Assembly (NCBI GenBank): GCA_963666295.1
Contig: OY762707.1
Span: forward strand, 372,001 to 436,000
Source of the DNA: QZKY01 sp963666295
GTDB lineage: Bacteria > Pseudomonadota > Gammaproteobacteria > Burkholderiales > Burkholderiaceae_D
Direction: 5' to 3'
Length of the DNA: 64,000 nucleotides
Of this stretch, positions 49,559-58,629 are shown piece after piece. The translations under genes were made by a program, and so were the position numbers. Each line of letters opens with the position of its first letter. The first letter of the stretch is position 1. The notes beneath the pieces are model-generated. The model had not been told where the DNA came from. It did no database searches and saw only the letters and a list, made by a program, of their open reading frames with translations.

Positions 49559-50806
49559 TTAGATTTTGCCAAAAACGAGCGTGCCGTTCGTGCCGCCAAA
49601 TCCAAACGAATTCTTCAATGCCACATTAATCGGCATGTCGCGCGCGGTATTGGGACAATAATCAAGATCGCACTGCTCATCCTGATTGAAAATATTAATA
49701 GTCGGCGTTACAACCTGGTGATGGATAGACAGCGCCGTAATTACCGATTCCAAACCGCCAGCGCCGCCAAGCAAGTGGCCCACCATTGATTTCGATGAAC
49801 TTACAACAATGTCCTTAGCGGAATCACCCAATGTACGCTTCAATGCAACCGTTTCTGCGATATCACCGAGCGGCGTTGAAGTACCATGTGCGTTTACGTA
49901 GTTAATCTCATCAGCATTAACCTGTGCATCCTTCATTGCGTTGAGCATACACAGGCTGGCACCACTACCATCTTCTAGTGGCTGCGTCATATGATTAGCG
50001 TCTGCACTCATACCAAAACCAAGCAACTCGGCATAAATCTTGGCACCGCGTGCTTTCGCGTGCTCATACTCTTCCAGCACGAGTACACCTGCACCTTCAC
50101 CCAGCAGGAAGCCATCACGATCTTTATCCCAGGGCCGCGAAGCCGTCGCAGGATCATCATTGCGTGCTGTCAGTGCCCGAGAAGCCGCGAAACCACCCAG
50201 ACCTAACGGGGAAATGGTGGCTTCAGCACCACCGGCGATCATCACATCTGCATCACCGTATTGAATCAACCTGCCAGAAAAACCAATGCTGTGAAGGCCA
50301 GTAGAGCAAGCTGTCACGATCGACAGATTGGGCCCCATCATGCCGTAGCGAATTGACAAGTTGCCGGAAATCATATTGATGATGGATGCTGGCACGAAAA
50401 AGGGACTGATGCGTCTCGGCCCACGATTCATGTATTCGGTGTGCGTCCGCTCAATCATCGGCAAGCCACCGATACCCGAACTGATGTTAACACCAATGCG
50501 CGCGGCATTTTCTGCGGTAACTTCTATCCCGCTATCTTCAACTGCCTGAATACCTGCTGCCATGCCGTAATGGATAAATGTATCCATCGTGCGCGCATCC
50601 TTGGCATTAATGTAGTCTTCTAGATTAAAGTCTTTGACCTCAGCGCCAACTCTCGTGCTGAAGGCAGAAGCATCAAATTTTGTAATATGACCGGCCCCTG
50701 ACTTCCCTGCAGTCACCGATTTCCACATTTCGGCAACAGAGTTACCGACGGGCGAAATACACCCTAGGCCTGTAATCACGACCCGACGTTCACGTTGACG
50801 GCTCAA
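49559..50806 (-). CDS. fabF: 3-oxoacyl-[ACP] synthase II
   Basis: FabF is the elongating ketosynthase of fatty-acid synthesis. The 415-aa product has the thiolase-fold active-site Cys in 'SIVTACSTGLHSIG' and the two histidines in 'NAHGTSTPLGD' and 'MVGHLLGGAGGLES'. The start is a TTG at 50806 after AGGAG at 8 bp, giving MSRQRERRVVITGLGCISPVG; no in-frame ATG lies near. It follows acpP by about 150 bp. Confidence 0.95.
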   Translation of the reverse strand: MSRQRERRVVITGLGCISPVGNSVAEMWKSVTAGKSGAGHITKFDASAFSTRVGAEVKDFNLEDYINAKDARTMDTFIHYGMAAGIQAVEDSGIEVTAENAARIGVNISSGIGGLPMIERTHTEYMNRGPRRISPFFVPASIINMISGNLSIRYGMMGPNLSIVTACSTGLHSIGFSGRLIQYGDADVMIAGGAEATISPLGLGGFAASRALTARNDDPATASRPWDKDRDGFLLGEGAGVLVLEEYEHAKARGAKIYAELLGFGMSADANHMTQPLEDGSGASLCMLNAMKDAQVNADEINYVNAHGTSTPLGDIAETVALKRTLGDSAKDIVVSSSKSMVGHLLGGAGGLESVITALSIHHQVVTPTINIFNQDEQCDLDYCPNTARDMPINVALKNSFGFGGTNGTLVFGKI

Positions 50807-50956
50807 GCTGCTTTCTCCTATTGAATCTAATCAATCAATGAAAACGGAGCGGACGCAGACCGCCTGCTCCAACCCGGTAGGGCGATGGCGTACTGAACAA
50901 AAGTATGCGGCCTGATAAAGTTTCAAGCCGCATCTTTGGGTACTGATAGAACGGAG

Positions 50957-51193
50957 TTACTTGGCGCTTGCGTTCGCGTAATCGATTGCTTGCTGCACCG
51001 TCGTAATCTTCTCAGCCTGCTCGTCTGGAATCTCGATTTCAAACTCATCTTCCAGTGCCATGACGAGTTCAACGGTGTCAAGCGAATCTGCGCCAAGATC
51101 ATCGACAAAGGATGACTCGTTCTTGATGTCAGCTTCAGCAACACCCAGTTGTTCAGCAACGATTTTAATAACACGTTGTTCGATATCAGACAT
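50957..51193 (-). CDS. acpP: Acyl carrier protein
   Basis: The protein carries growing acyl chains on a phosphopantetheine arm. The 78-aa acidic product (MSDIEQRVIKIVAEQLGVAE...) contains 'DDLGADSLDTVELVMALEDEFEIEIPDEQAEKITTVQQAIDY', with the attachment serine in GADSLD. A stem-loop at 51228-51251 separates it from fabG. Confidence 0.98.
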   Translation of the reverse strand: MSDIEQRVIKIVAEQLGVAEADIKNESSFVDDLGADSLDTVELVMALEDEFEIEIPDEQAEKITTVQQAIDYANASAK

Positions 51194-51227
51194 GTTTTTG
51201 CTCCAGTTATATTTATTTCAAAATAGT

Positions 51228-51251
51228 GCCCAAACCCTATCAGGTTTGGGC
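51228..51251. terminator. Stem-loop between fabG and acpP
   Basis: GCCCAAACC, a six-base loop and GGTTTGGGC form a perfect 9-bp stem. On the minus strand it is followed by ACTATTTTG, a weak U-tract. It may be a partial terminator or RNA processing site between fabG and the much more expressed acpP. Confidence 0.5.
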
Positions 51252-51323
51252 CAAACAAATCCCTTAGCGGGCTTAAAAATTAACGCAGAAACAGCATTAT
51301 ATAGTCAAAAAAGACCAGTTTGA

Positions 51324-52073
51324 CTAATTCATGTACATCCCACCATTAACATGCAGAGTTGTACCAGTAATGTAATTAGCTTGTGGCGAGGCAAGGAATA
51401 CCACTGCAGCAGCAACCTCTTCGGGTGCACCAAAACGGCCCAGCGGCACCTGCTGCAACAAGGCAGCCACTTGCTGCTCACCAAGGGACTTGGTCATGTC
51501 AGTGTCAATAAAACCTGGCGCGACGCAATTCACTGTAATCCCACGATTACCTGTTTCACGCGCCAGTGCACGACTCATGCCTTCCACGCCAGCCTTGGCC
51601 GCCGCATAATTGATCTGACCGGCATTACCCAATGAACCTACAACCGAGGTGATATTGATAATCTTGCCGGCACGCGCCTTCATCATGCCGCGCAATACAG
51701 CGCGGCACAGACGCCCGACCGCATTCAGGTTGACCGAAATCACCTGATCCCACTCTTCGTCCTTCATGCGCATCGCCAGTTGATCCTGGGTAATGCCCGC
51801 ATTGTTAACCAGAATGGAGACGCCACCGAATTCTTTTTGAATGTCATTAAGCACCGCTTGACAAGCGGCCGCATCAGCCACATCCAGCACTACGCCTTTG
51901 CCAGCGCCCACTTTTTGCAAGTCTTCTGTTACCTGCGCGGCACCCGATTCGGATGTACTGGTACCAATAACGGTCGCTCCGCGCTTGGCCAATTCCAGCG
52001 CAATTGCATGACCGATGCCACGCGACGCGCCAGTGACCAGCGCAACTTGATTCTGCAAATCCTGCATGCTCAT
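51324..52073 (-). CDS. fabG: 3-oxoacyl-[ACP] reductase
   Basis: This NADPH-dependent reductase works in the fatty-acid cycle. The 249-aa short-chain dehydrogenase has 'ALVTGASRGIGHAIALELAKRGATVIGTSTSE' (cofactor site), 'NNAGITQDQLAMRMKDEEW', catalytic Ser in 'NITSVVGSLGNAGQINYAAAKAGVEG' with the YxxxK pair, and 'APGFIDTDMT'. Its ATG overlaps the fabD stop by 4 bp. Confidence 0.97.
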   Translation of the reverse strand: MSMQDLQNQVALVTGASRGIGHAIALELAKRGATVIGTSTSESGAAQVTEDLQKVGAGKGVVLDVADAAACQAVLNDIQKEFGGVSILVNNAGITQDQLAMRMKDEEWDQVISVNLNAVGRLCRAVLRGMMKARAGKIINITSVVGSLGNAGQINYAAAKAGVEGMSRALARETGNRGITVNCVAPGFIDTDMTKSLGEQQVAALLQQVPLGRFGAPEEVAAAVVFLASPQANYITGTTLHVNGGMYMN

Positions 52074-53002
52074 TTCAGCACCTCCAACACTTTTTCCAGT
52101 GAAGCCTGATCAAAAATGGCTTCACCAATCAGGTCACTCTGAATGCGCTTGCTCAAACCCGCCAGCACGCGACCCGGCCCACACTCGATTGTGTGCGTAA
52201 TTCCCTGCCCTGCCATCGCCTTGATTGTCTCGACCCAGCGCACAGCGCCTGCTGCTTGGCGAACCAGTGCGTCTTTAATCATTTCAGGATCGGCAACAAT
52301 CGCCACATCGACATTATTGATCAAAGGAATCTCAGGAGTATTAAAAGTAACCGTGGCCAAATACTCTCGCAAGCGGTCTGAGGCTGGCTTCAGTAATGAT
52401 GAGTGAAATGGCGCAGAGACTGACAGCGGCAGCGCACGCTTGGCACCTTTTGCCTTGGCAATATCGCAGGCACGCTCAATGGCCGTCTTGTGCCCGGCAA
52501 TCACCACCTGTGAAGGCGCATTGAAATTAACGGGTTCCACAACTTCACCCTGCGCGGCTTCGGAACAGGCTGCCATCACATCATCGTCCGAAAGGCCAAT
52601 AATGGCCGCCATGCCGCCTACACCGACTGGCACCGCTTCCTGCATAACTTGCGCACGAAATCGAACCAACTTCACAGCATCCTTCAGCGCAATCACGCCC
52701 GCTGCTACCAGCGCAGAAAACTCGCCCAGGCTGTGGCCTGCGACCATTTCCGGCTTGGCACCACCTGCGGCGAGCCAGGCGCGATAAAACGCCACCGATG
52801 TGGCCAACATCACAGGTTGTGTGTTGGTCGTCAGATCCAGATTTTCCTTCGGACCCTCGGCAATCAGTTTATCCAGGTCCATTTGCAAGGCATCGGAGGC
52901 TTCAGCAATCGTGTCTCGTACCACCGCATTGTGGGCAAACCCATCCAACATCCCGACAGACTGTGAACCCTGTCCGGGAAAAATAAAAGCAAATTTAGGC
53001 AT
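52070..53002 (-). CDS. fabD: Malonyl CoA-ACP transacylase
   Basis: FabD transfers malonyl from CoA to ACP. The 310-aa product has 'FIFPGQGSQSVGM', the nucleophilic serine in 'VAGHSLGEFSALVAAG', and the histidine in 'SAPFHSSLLKPA'. It is translationally coupled to fabG and follows fabH by 29 bp. Confidence 0.97.
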   Translation of the reverse strand: MPKFAFIFPGQGSQSVGMLDGFAHNAVVRDTIAEASDALQMDLDKLIAEGPKENLDLTTNTQPVMLATSVAFYRAWLAAGGAKPEMVAGHSLGEFSALVAAGVIALKDAVKLVRFRAQVMQEAVPVGVGGMAAIIGLSDDDVMAACSEAAQGEVVEPVNFNAPSQVVIAGHKTAIERACDIAKAKGAKRALPLSVSAPFHSSLLKPASDRLREYLATVTFNTPEIPLINNVDVAIVADPEMIKDALVRQAAGAVRWVETIKAMAGQGITHTIECGPGRVLAGLSKRIQSDLIGEAIFDQASLEKVLEVLK

Positions 53003-53031
53003 GCTCTAGTCGTCCAGTTAAGGTTGGTAAA

Positions 53032-54018
53032 TTACATACGCAGCAAAACGCCACCCCACGTCAAACCAGCGCCGATAGCGGCAAGCAAGACGTTTTGCCC
53101 CGGCTTGATGCGCCCGTCACGTACCGCTGTGTCCAAAGCAAGGGGAATACTGGCTGCGGACGTATTGCCATGCTGATCTACCGTCACGATGACACGCTCT
53201 GACGGCACTTTCAACCTTCTGGCAGCGCCCTGAATAATTCTGACATTAGCCTGGTGGGGAATCAACCAGTCAACATTCTCCGATGTCACTCCCGCCATTT
53301 CCATTACTTCGTGTCCAACCTGATCCAAAACCGATATAGCCAACCTGAAAACCGCCTGACCATCCATATACAGAAAACCGGCCCCTTCAAGCGCACCTGT
53401 ATTCAGGCGCCCATCCATTTTCAGGATAGGGCCATGCTGGCCGTCCGCATGCATTTTGGTCGCCAAAACACCAGGCTCGTCCGACGCACTCAGAACGACA
53501 GCGCCAGCACCATCACCAAACAGAACGTATGTCGTACGATCATTAGGGTCAATAATGCGGGAATAAATTTCCGCGCCGATCACAAGTACATTTTTATGCA
53601 CACCGGCACGAATAAAAGCATCCGCCATCGACATCGCATAAACAAAACCGCTACAAACCGCCTGTGTATCCACCGCAGCACAACTGGTATTAATGCCCAG
53701 CTTATGCTGAATGACGCAAGCCGTGCTTGGGAATCCTCCAAGATGATCCGGTGTCGCCGTTGCCACGATGATCATGTCGATCTCATTCGCGTCAAGACCA
53801 CTCATTTCGAGTGCTTTCTTGGCCGCCTCTACACCCAGATCACTGGACAACACATTTGGCTCTGCGAAATGGCGCGCTTCAATACCACTACGCGTCACAA
53901 TCCACTCATTAGATGTTTCCACTCCCCTGGCCGCCAGATCTTCCACCATTTCTTCGTTTGTGACGCGTCTTGGTGGCAAATAACTGCCCGTACCGACAAT
54001 TTTGCTGTAAAGAGTCAT
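53032..54018 (-). CDS. fabH: 3-oxoacyl-[ACP] synthase III
   Basis: FabH starts fatty-acid synthesis by joining acetyl-CoA with malonyl-ACP. The 328-aa product has the active-site Cys in 'AVDTQAVCSGFVYAMSMAD', the His in 'WLIPHQANVRIIQG' and the Asn in 'DQHGNTSAASIPLAL'. It lies 8 bp after plsX. Confidence 0.97.
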   Translation of the reverse strand: MTLYSKIVGTGSYLPPRRVTNEEMVEDLAARGVETSNEWIVTRSGIEARHFAEPNVLSSDLGVEAAKKALEMSGLDANEIDMIIVATATPDHLGGFPSTACVIQHKLGINTSCAAVDTQAVCSGFVYAMSMADAFIRAGVHKNVLVIGAEIYSRIIDPNDRTTYVLFGDGAGAVVLSASDEPGVLATKMHADGQHGPILKMDGRLNTGALEGAGFLYMDGQAVFRLAISVLDQVGHEVMEMAGVTSENVDWLIPHQANVRIIQGAARRLKVPSERVIVTVDQHGNTSAASIPLALDTAVRDGRIKPGQNVLLAAIGAGLTWGGVLLRM

Positions 54019-54026
54019 ACTGTTCT

Positions 54027-55097
54027 CTATTTCAATGGTTCCGAAACCGCATCCGAATTTTCGGACGCCCCCTGTTCTGGCATCATCTCTGCCATGATTG
54101 ATGAAATGCGCAACAGTACGTCATTCCTGACCGCGCCATACGCACGCCGAATCGCCCACTCATAGGCATATGCATCGGCACTCCCGTGGCTTTTAAAGAC
54201 CAGGCCACGCAAACCCAGCAAACTGGCGCCATTGAAACGAGACGGATTCAAGCGCCTGGATATCGACTTGAGCGCCCCACGTGCCAAGAGCGCTCCCAGC
54301 ATGTTCAGTAAGCTGGAGCCTAATTCCGTTTTCATCACCGTCCGAACCATGCGCCCCAGGCCTTCTGCCGTCTTTAAGGCGACATTCCCGGTAAAACCGT
54401 CGCATACCACGATATCGGTGGTGCCTTCAAAAATGTCATTACCCTCGACATTACCGTAAAAGTTCAGCAAGCCCTTTTTATGATCCTCGCGCATGATTTC
54501 CGCCGCGCGCTTGACCATTTCCGTACCCTTGATCTCTTCCGTGCCGACATTTAACAAACCAACCGTCGGTCGCTCCTTGTTTTCAGCGGATGAAAACAAG
54601 GCTGATCCCATCAGCGCAAATTGCTGCAAATGCTCCGGTTCACAATCAATATTTGCACCCAGGTCAAGCATGTATGTCGGCCCGTCATTCTGGTTCGGCA
54701 GGATCGTGCAAATCGCAGGACGCTCAACGCCTGGCAAAGTTTTGAGTACATAGCGTGCTATCGCCATCAACGCACCCGTGTTACCGGCGGACACGCAAGC
54801 TTGCACATCCCCGTCCTTGACCATATTGATCGCTTTCCTCATGGAAGAGCCACGCTTGCGTCGAAGTGCAATTTCAACCGTATCATCCATCTCAACCACT
54901 TCTGTTGCGTCCACAACAGAAATCCTTGGATGAACCCGAGCACCAAGCTTGGTCAATTCAGCAAGAATTGCCTCTTTTTTCCCAACCAGCACCAACTCAG
55001 CATTACTCTCATTATTAACAAATGAAACGCTGGCTGGAACAGTCACCGATACGCCGTGATCGCCCCCCATGCAGTCGATGGAAATCTTAATTGCCAT
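54027..55097 (-). CDS. plsX: Phosphate acyltransferase PlsX
   Basis: PlsX makes acyl-phosphate from acyl-ACP for phospholipid synthesis. The 356-aa product (from ATG 55095-55097, MAIKISIDCMGGDHGVSV) has 'VSAGNTGALMAIARYVLKTLPGVERPAI', 'LDLGANIDCEPEHL' and 'VVCDGFTGNVALKTAEG'. An upstream frame to 55178 lacks family similarity. Order rpmF-plsX-fabH is the classic cluster. The C-terminal tail (PEQGASENSDAVSEPLK) is variable. Confidence 0.96.
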   Translation of the reverse strand: MAIKISIDCMGGDHGVSVTVPASVSFVNNESNAELVLVGKKEAILAELTKLGARVHPRISVVDATEVVEMDDTVEIALRRKRGSSMRKAINMVKDGDVQACVSAGNTGALMAIARYVLKTLPGVERPAICTILPNQNDGPTYMLDLGANIDCEPEHLQQFALMGSALFSSAENKERPTVGLLNVGTEEIKGTEMVKRAAEIMREDHKKGLLNFYGNVEGNDIFEGTTDIVVCDGFTGNVALKTAEGLGRMVRTVMKTELGSSLLNMLGALLARGALKSISRRLNPSRFNGASLLGLRGLVFKSHGSADAYAYEWAIRRAYGAVRNDVLLRISSIMAEMMPEQGASENSDAVSEPLK

Positions 55098-55186
55098 TAC
55101 TTTGTATACGCCCCACTCAAGCAAAAACATCCGGGAACCGGATGCATGTAAAACAAATTCAGGTAATACCTTTGGCAACCATCAAT

Positions 55187-55222
55187 AAAAATGGCGCATC
55201 GAAATCAAACTTCCTGCGCCAT
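55187..55222 (-). terminator. Terminator after rpmF
   Basis: On the minus strand ATGGCGCA (55215-55222) pairs with TGCGCCAT (55191-55198), followed by TTTTTATTG. It lies between rpmF and plsX, so plsX may depend on read-through or its own promoter. Confidence 0.7.
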
Positions 55223-55249
55223 CTTGACGAAAATCGCCGCCCTCCGAGC

Positions 55250-55432
55250 TTAATCGGCGCTCTTGGTTTTAAGCACTTTTTTGCCGCGATAAAAACCGTT
55301 CGGACTGATGTGGTGACGCAAGTGCGTTTCACCACTTGTTTGCTCAACCGACGTTGGCGCGGCCGTCAAGGCGTCGTGAGAACGACGCATTCCCCGCCTG
55401 GACGGAGATTTTTTGTTTTGTTGAACAGCCAT
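55250..55432 (-). CDS. rpmF: 50S ribosomal protein L32
   Basis: This 60-aa basic ribosomal protein starts 'MAVQQNKKSPSRRGMRRSHD', the family signature, and ends 'LRHHISPNGFYRGKKVLKTKSAD'. It lacks the zinc cysteines found in some homologues, which is normal for betaproteobacteria. It sits between yceD and plsX as in most Gram-negative bacteria. Confidence 0.97.
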   Translation of the reverse strand: MAVQQNKKSPSRRGMRRSHDALTAAPTSVEQTSGETHLRHHISPNGFYRGKKVLKTKSAD

Positions 55433-55538
55433 GTTTTACTCCTGATTCCAAAAAATAATGCGCGATTTTAGCATACCAGCGTAACTTCTTTACTAGTGTC
55501 CCGCCAAAATTCTTGATGCTTTCCCGTTTTCGAGCTGA

Positions 55539-56033
55539 TCAGCGCTTCAAATCCCTAAGTACCGCAAAAGGCGAAGGCTTTTCACTTTTTTGATTTTCAA
55601 AGGCTGAAGCATCGGGGCAAACATCATGCCTGGCCGACAATGGAAGTGCCAGCAACACCTCATCTTCAATCAAGGCCAGCAGATCCAGGTTCTTGCTGCC
55701 GACAATCACATCGACGGCATCGTCCTCCAGTTGATCTTCAATCTCGTTTGCCTGCTCTTCACTCTCGGCCAGAATCAATGATGATGCCGAGCTGACCTCA
55801 AATGAAAAAGACTCAAGACAACGCTGACATATTAAATTCACTGTAACCGCTATTGCCAGTGACAACTGTGAATGACCCAATGCATCGGTGCCGCCTTGCA
55901 ATGACCAGCCAAGCACACCACTGGAATCAGCACATGCTGCAGACAGCCTCGCCAGATCAGCCACATTAAGCTGGCCCTCACGCTGCTCACCTGACCGGCT
56001 GAACTCAAAAGCATTAATAATGTAGGGTTCCAT
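55539..56033 (-). CDS. yceD: YceD-family (DUF177) protein
   Basis: The 164-aa product (from ATG 56031-56033, MEPYIINAFEFSRSGEQ) has the DUF177 cysteine motif 'LICQRCLESFSFEV' and 'CPDASAFENQKSEKPSPFAVLRDLKR'. The family is always next to rpmF and is linked to 23S rRNA accumulation, as in the plant homologue; the bacterial role is not settled. A four-codon longer frame starts with TTG and is less likely. Confidence 0.92.
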   Translation of the reverse strand: MEPYIINAFEFSRSGEQREGQLNVADLARLSAACADSSGVLGWSLQGGTDALGHSQLSLAIAVTVNLICQRCLESFSFEVSSASSLILAESEEQANEIEDQLEDDAVDVIVGSKNLDLLALIEDEVLLALPLSARHDVCPDASAFENQKSEKPSPFAVLRDLKR

Positions 56034-56137
56034 TGCCCAAACCAATCAAATCAAACACGCGATAATAGCAATCGCGCCTATTATCAGTCAAAATAACTCG
56101 CCATCAAACAAACCCTTTAACTGTTACACCAGATTTC

Positions 56138-56767
56138 ATGCCCAGCATTTCAAGTTTTCCGCGCCTGATTCTTGGCTCGAGTTCAGTTTACCGCAAAGAA
56201 TTGCTGTCTCGACTGAATTTTCCCTTCGATGTCGCCAGCCCAGACATCGACGAAACACCACTCGCGAACGAATCGCCAGAAGCAACCGCTCTCCGGCTGT
56301 CGCAGGAAAAGGCCATGGCTATCGCCACAATCCATCCTGACGCACTCGTCATTGGTTCTGATCAGGTTGCCACCTTGAATGGCGCACAAATCGGAAAACC
56401 GGGCACGCATGAAAAGGCACTCAGACAATTGCAAATAATGCGCGGTCAGCGCGTTGTTTTTCATACTGCGCTCTGTCTGCTTGACGGCAGAAAAACCGCC
56501 AAAGTTGAAACAGCGGTTCAAGTTGAAAATATCCAAACCTTTGTCACCTTCCGCGATCTGCCTGATGCCGAGCTAGATGCCTATTTAAGAATAGAGCAAC
56601 CCTACGACTGCGCAGGTAGTGCACGCAATGAGGGATTGGGCATTGCGCTACTGGAAAAAATCGAAAGCGCGGATCCAACCGCACTTACCGGCCTGCCGCT
56701 GATTGCCTTGACCACCATGTTACGTCGCTTGGGTGTCCCTTTCTTTAACATAGCAAACAAAAGCTGA
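56138..56767 (+). CDS. maf: Maf-family nucleotide pyrophosphatase (YceF type)
   Basis: Maf proteins hydrolyse modified or non-canonical nucleotides; the YceF type acts on 7-methyl-GTP. The 209-aa product has 'LILGSSSVYRKELLSRLNFPFDVASPDIDE', 'VIGSDQVATLNGAQIGKPGT' and 'YDCAGSARNEGLGIALLEKIESADPTALTGLPL'. It diverges from yceD. The YceF subtype is inferred from context and the 'YDCAGS' motif. Confidence 0.92.
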   Translation: MPSISSFPRLILGSSSVYRKELLSRLNFPFDVASPDIDETPLANESPEATALRLSQEKAMAIATIHPDALVIGSDQVATLNGAQIGKPGTHEKALRQLQIMRGQRVVFHTALCLLDGRKTAKVETAVQVENIQTFVTFRDLPDAELDAYLRIEQPYDCAGSARNEGLGIALLEKIESADPTALTGLPLIALTTMLRRLGVPFFNIANKS

Positions 56768-56778
56768 GCAATCCCCCC

Positions 56779-57534
56779 ATGATCGGCACTCTATACCTCG
56801 TTCCCAACACGTTGGGCTATGCCCTTGAAAGCGCAACGGAGCCACTCGTGCATGTCATACCAGATGACGTTCAGGCAATTGCAGCAAAACTCGGTTACTT
56901 CATCGCAGAAAATGCGAAAACCACGCGCGCCTTTCTCAAACTGGTCAACGCCTCGCACCCGCTTGCCAGACCCCTTCAACAAATCAGTATTGTTGAACTT
57001 AATGTCAAAACAAAGGAAAGCGCGCTACCCGAATTGCTGGCACCGATTCTTGCCGGAAAGGATGCCGGACTGATTTCTGAATCCGGCATGCCCGCCGTTG
57101 CCGACCCGGGTGCCAATCTGGTACGACTGGCGCATCAGCACAACATTCCGGTTAAACCTTTAATCGGCCCCTCCTCTTTACTGCTTGCCTTGATGGCAAG
57201 CGGACTGAATGGACAAAGCTTTGCATTTAACGGCTATCTGCCAACCAGCCCCGCCCAGCGTACCAAGCGCATCAGGGAATTGGAAGAGCGCTCCCGAAAA
57301 GAAGGCCAGACCCAATTGTTCATTGAGACCCCCTACCGCAACGCCGCTTTACTGGAAGCGCTAGCCAATGATTGTCATCCGAGTACACTGATTTGCGCGG
57401 CTACCCATTTGACTGCGCCGGATGAATCGGTTCTGACCCAAACTGCCGCAGAATGGCAAAAACAGATTGCCCGCAAAAAAGTGCCGGACATCCAGCGCAA
57501 ACCCACCGTTTTCTTGCTGCTTTCCAGCAAATGA
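56779..57534 (+). CDS. SAM-dependent methyltransferase, tetrapyrrole-methylase (RsmI-like) family
   Basis: The 251-aa product has 'TLYLVPNTLG', 'GKDAGLISESGMPAVADPGANLVRLAHQHNIPVKPLIGPSSLLLALMASGLNGQSFAFNGYLP' and 'RTKRIRELEERSRKEGQTQLFIETPYRNAALLEAL'. These motifs match RsmI, which 2'-O-methylates 16S rRNA C1402, but the N-terminus ('LYLVPNTLGYALE') differs from true RsmI ('LYVVATPIGN'). It is probably the second, less-studied paralogue common in Burkholderiales. The substrate is unknown. It starts 11 bp after maf. Confidence 0.85.
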   Translation: MIGTLYLVPNTLGYALESATEPLVHVIPDDVQAIAAKLGYFIAENAKTTRAFLKLVNASHPLARPLQQISIVELNVKTKESALPELLAPILAGKDAGLISESGMPAVADPGANLVRLAHQHNIPVKPLIGPSSLLLALMASGLNGQSFAFNGYLPTSPAQRTKRIRELEERSRKEGQTQLFIETPYRNAALLEALANDCHPSTLICAATHLTAPDESVLTQTAAEWQKQIARKKVPDIQRKPTVFLLLSSK

Positions 57535-57661
57535 ACAAAAAGAATGGAGCAACTCGTTCAAACGACCGTTGAATAAGTGCGCCGGAGCGCCAAAAACGCT
57601 AGAATCCAAGGTTTGAAATTTATCCGGCCGAACCTGTAGTCTTCGGCAACAGGAATCAAAC

Positions 57662-58573
57662 ATGCTGAACTTTCAAGAAGTTATTCTCACACTGCAAAAC
57701 TACTGGAATGCGCAAGGTTGTGCCATTCTCCAACCCTATGACATGGAAGTGGGTGCAGGTACATCGCATACCGCCACATTTTTGCGTGCAATCGGACCAG
57801 AGCCTTGGCGCGCGGCCTACGTACAACCCTCTCGCCGCCCGAAAGACGGGCGATATGGCGAAAACCCGAATCGCATGCAGCACTATTACCAGTATCAAGT
57901 TGTACTCAAGCCTGCGCCAGAGAATATTCTGGACATTTATCTGGGCTCGCTCGAGGCGCTAGGGCTGGACCTGAAACAGAATGACGTTCGTTTCGTGGAA
58001 GACGACTGGGAAAACCCGACACTTGGCGCATGGGGCTTAGGGTGGGAGGTTTGGCTAAACGGTATGGAAATTACGCAATTCACCTATTTTCAACAAGTAG
58101 GTGGCATCGATTGCAAACCCGTTCTCGGCGAAATTACCTATGGCATTGAACGTCTCGCAATGTATCTGCAAGGCGTTGAAAACGTCTACGATCTGGTCTG
58201 GACCGAATGGGTGGACAATGGCGTCAAGAAGTCGCTCAGCTATGGCGATGTCTTCATGCAAAATGAAATTGAGCAATCGGCCTATAACTTCGAGGGATCA
58301 AACACACCATTTCTGTTTTCCCTGTTCGGCAATTACGAATCGGAAGCCAAGCGTCTGGTGGAACAATCGTTAACCATCCCGGCATACGAAATGATTTTGA
58401 AAGCCGCGCATACTTTCAACCTGCTCGACGCGCGCAATGCGATTTCGGTGACCGAGCGCGCCGCTTACATCGGCCGGATTCGCAACCTTTCACGCTCGGT
58501 CGCGCATGCCTATTATGAGTCCCGCGAAAAGCTGGGATTCCCAATGGCAACCCCAGAAGAAATGGCCGCATAA
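57662..58573 (+). CDS. glyQ: Glycyl-tRNA synthetase alpha subunit
   Basis: This is the catalytic class II subunit of the bacterial-type heterotetrameric GlyRS. The 303-aa product starts 'MLNFQEVILTLQNYWNAQGCAILQPYDMEVGAGTSHTATFLRAIGPEPW' and includes 'VQPSRRPKDGRYGENPNRMQHYYQYQV' and 'GGIDCKPVLGEITYGIERLAMYLQ'. AGGA precedes the ATG. glyS follows. Confidence 0.97.
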   Translation: MLNFQEVILTLQNYWNAQGCAILQPYDMEVGAGTSHTATFLRAIGPEPWRAAYVQPSRRPKDGRYGENPNRMQHYYQYQVVLKPAPENILDIYLGSLEALGLDLKQNDVRFVEDDWENPTLGAWGLGWEVWLNGMEITQFTYFQQVGGIDCKPVLGEITYGIERLAMYLQGVENVYDLVWTEWVDNGVKKSLSYGDVFMQNEIEQSAYNFEGSNTPFLFSLFGNYESEAKRLVEQSLTIPAYEMILKAAHTFNLLDARNAISVTERAAYIGRIRNLSRSVAHAYYESREKLGFPMATPEEMAA

Positions 58574-58629
58574 CTTAACCAAGCGTGACTGACCGAACCA
58601 ATTTATATTTAATCAAGCCAAACGGCACT

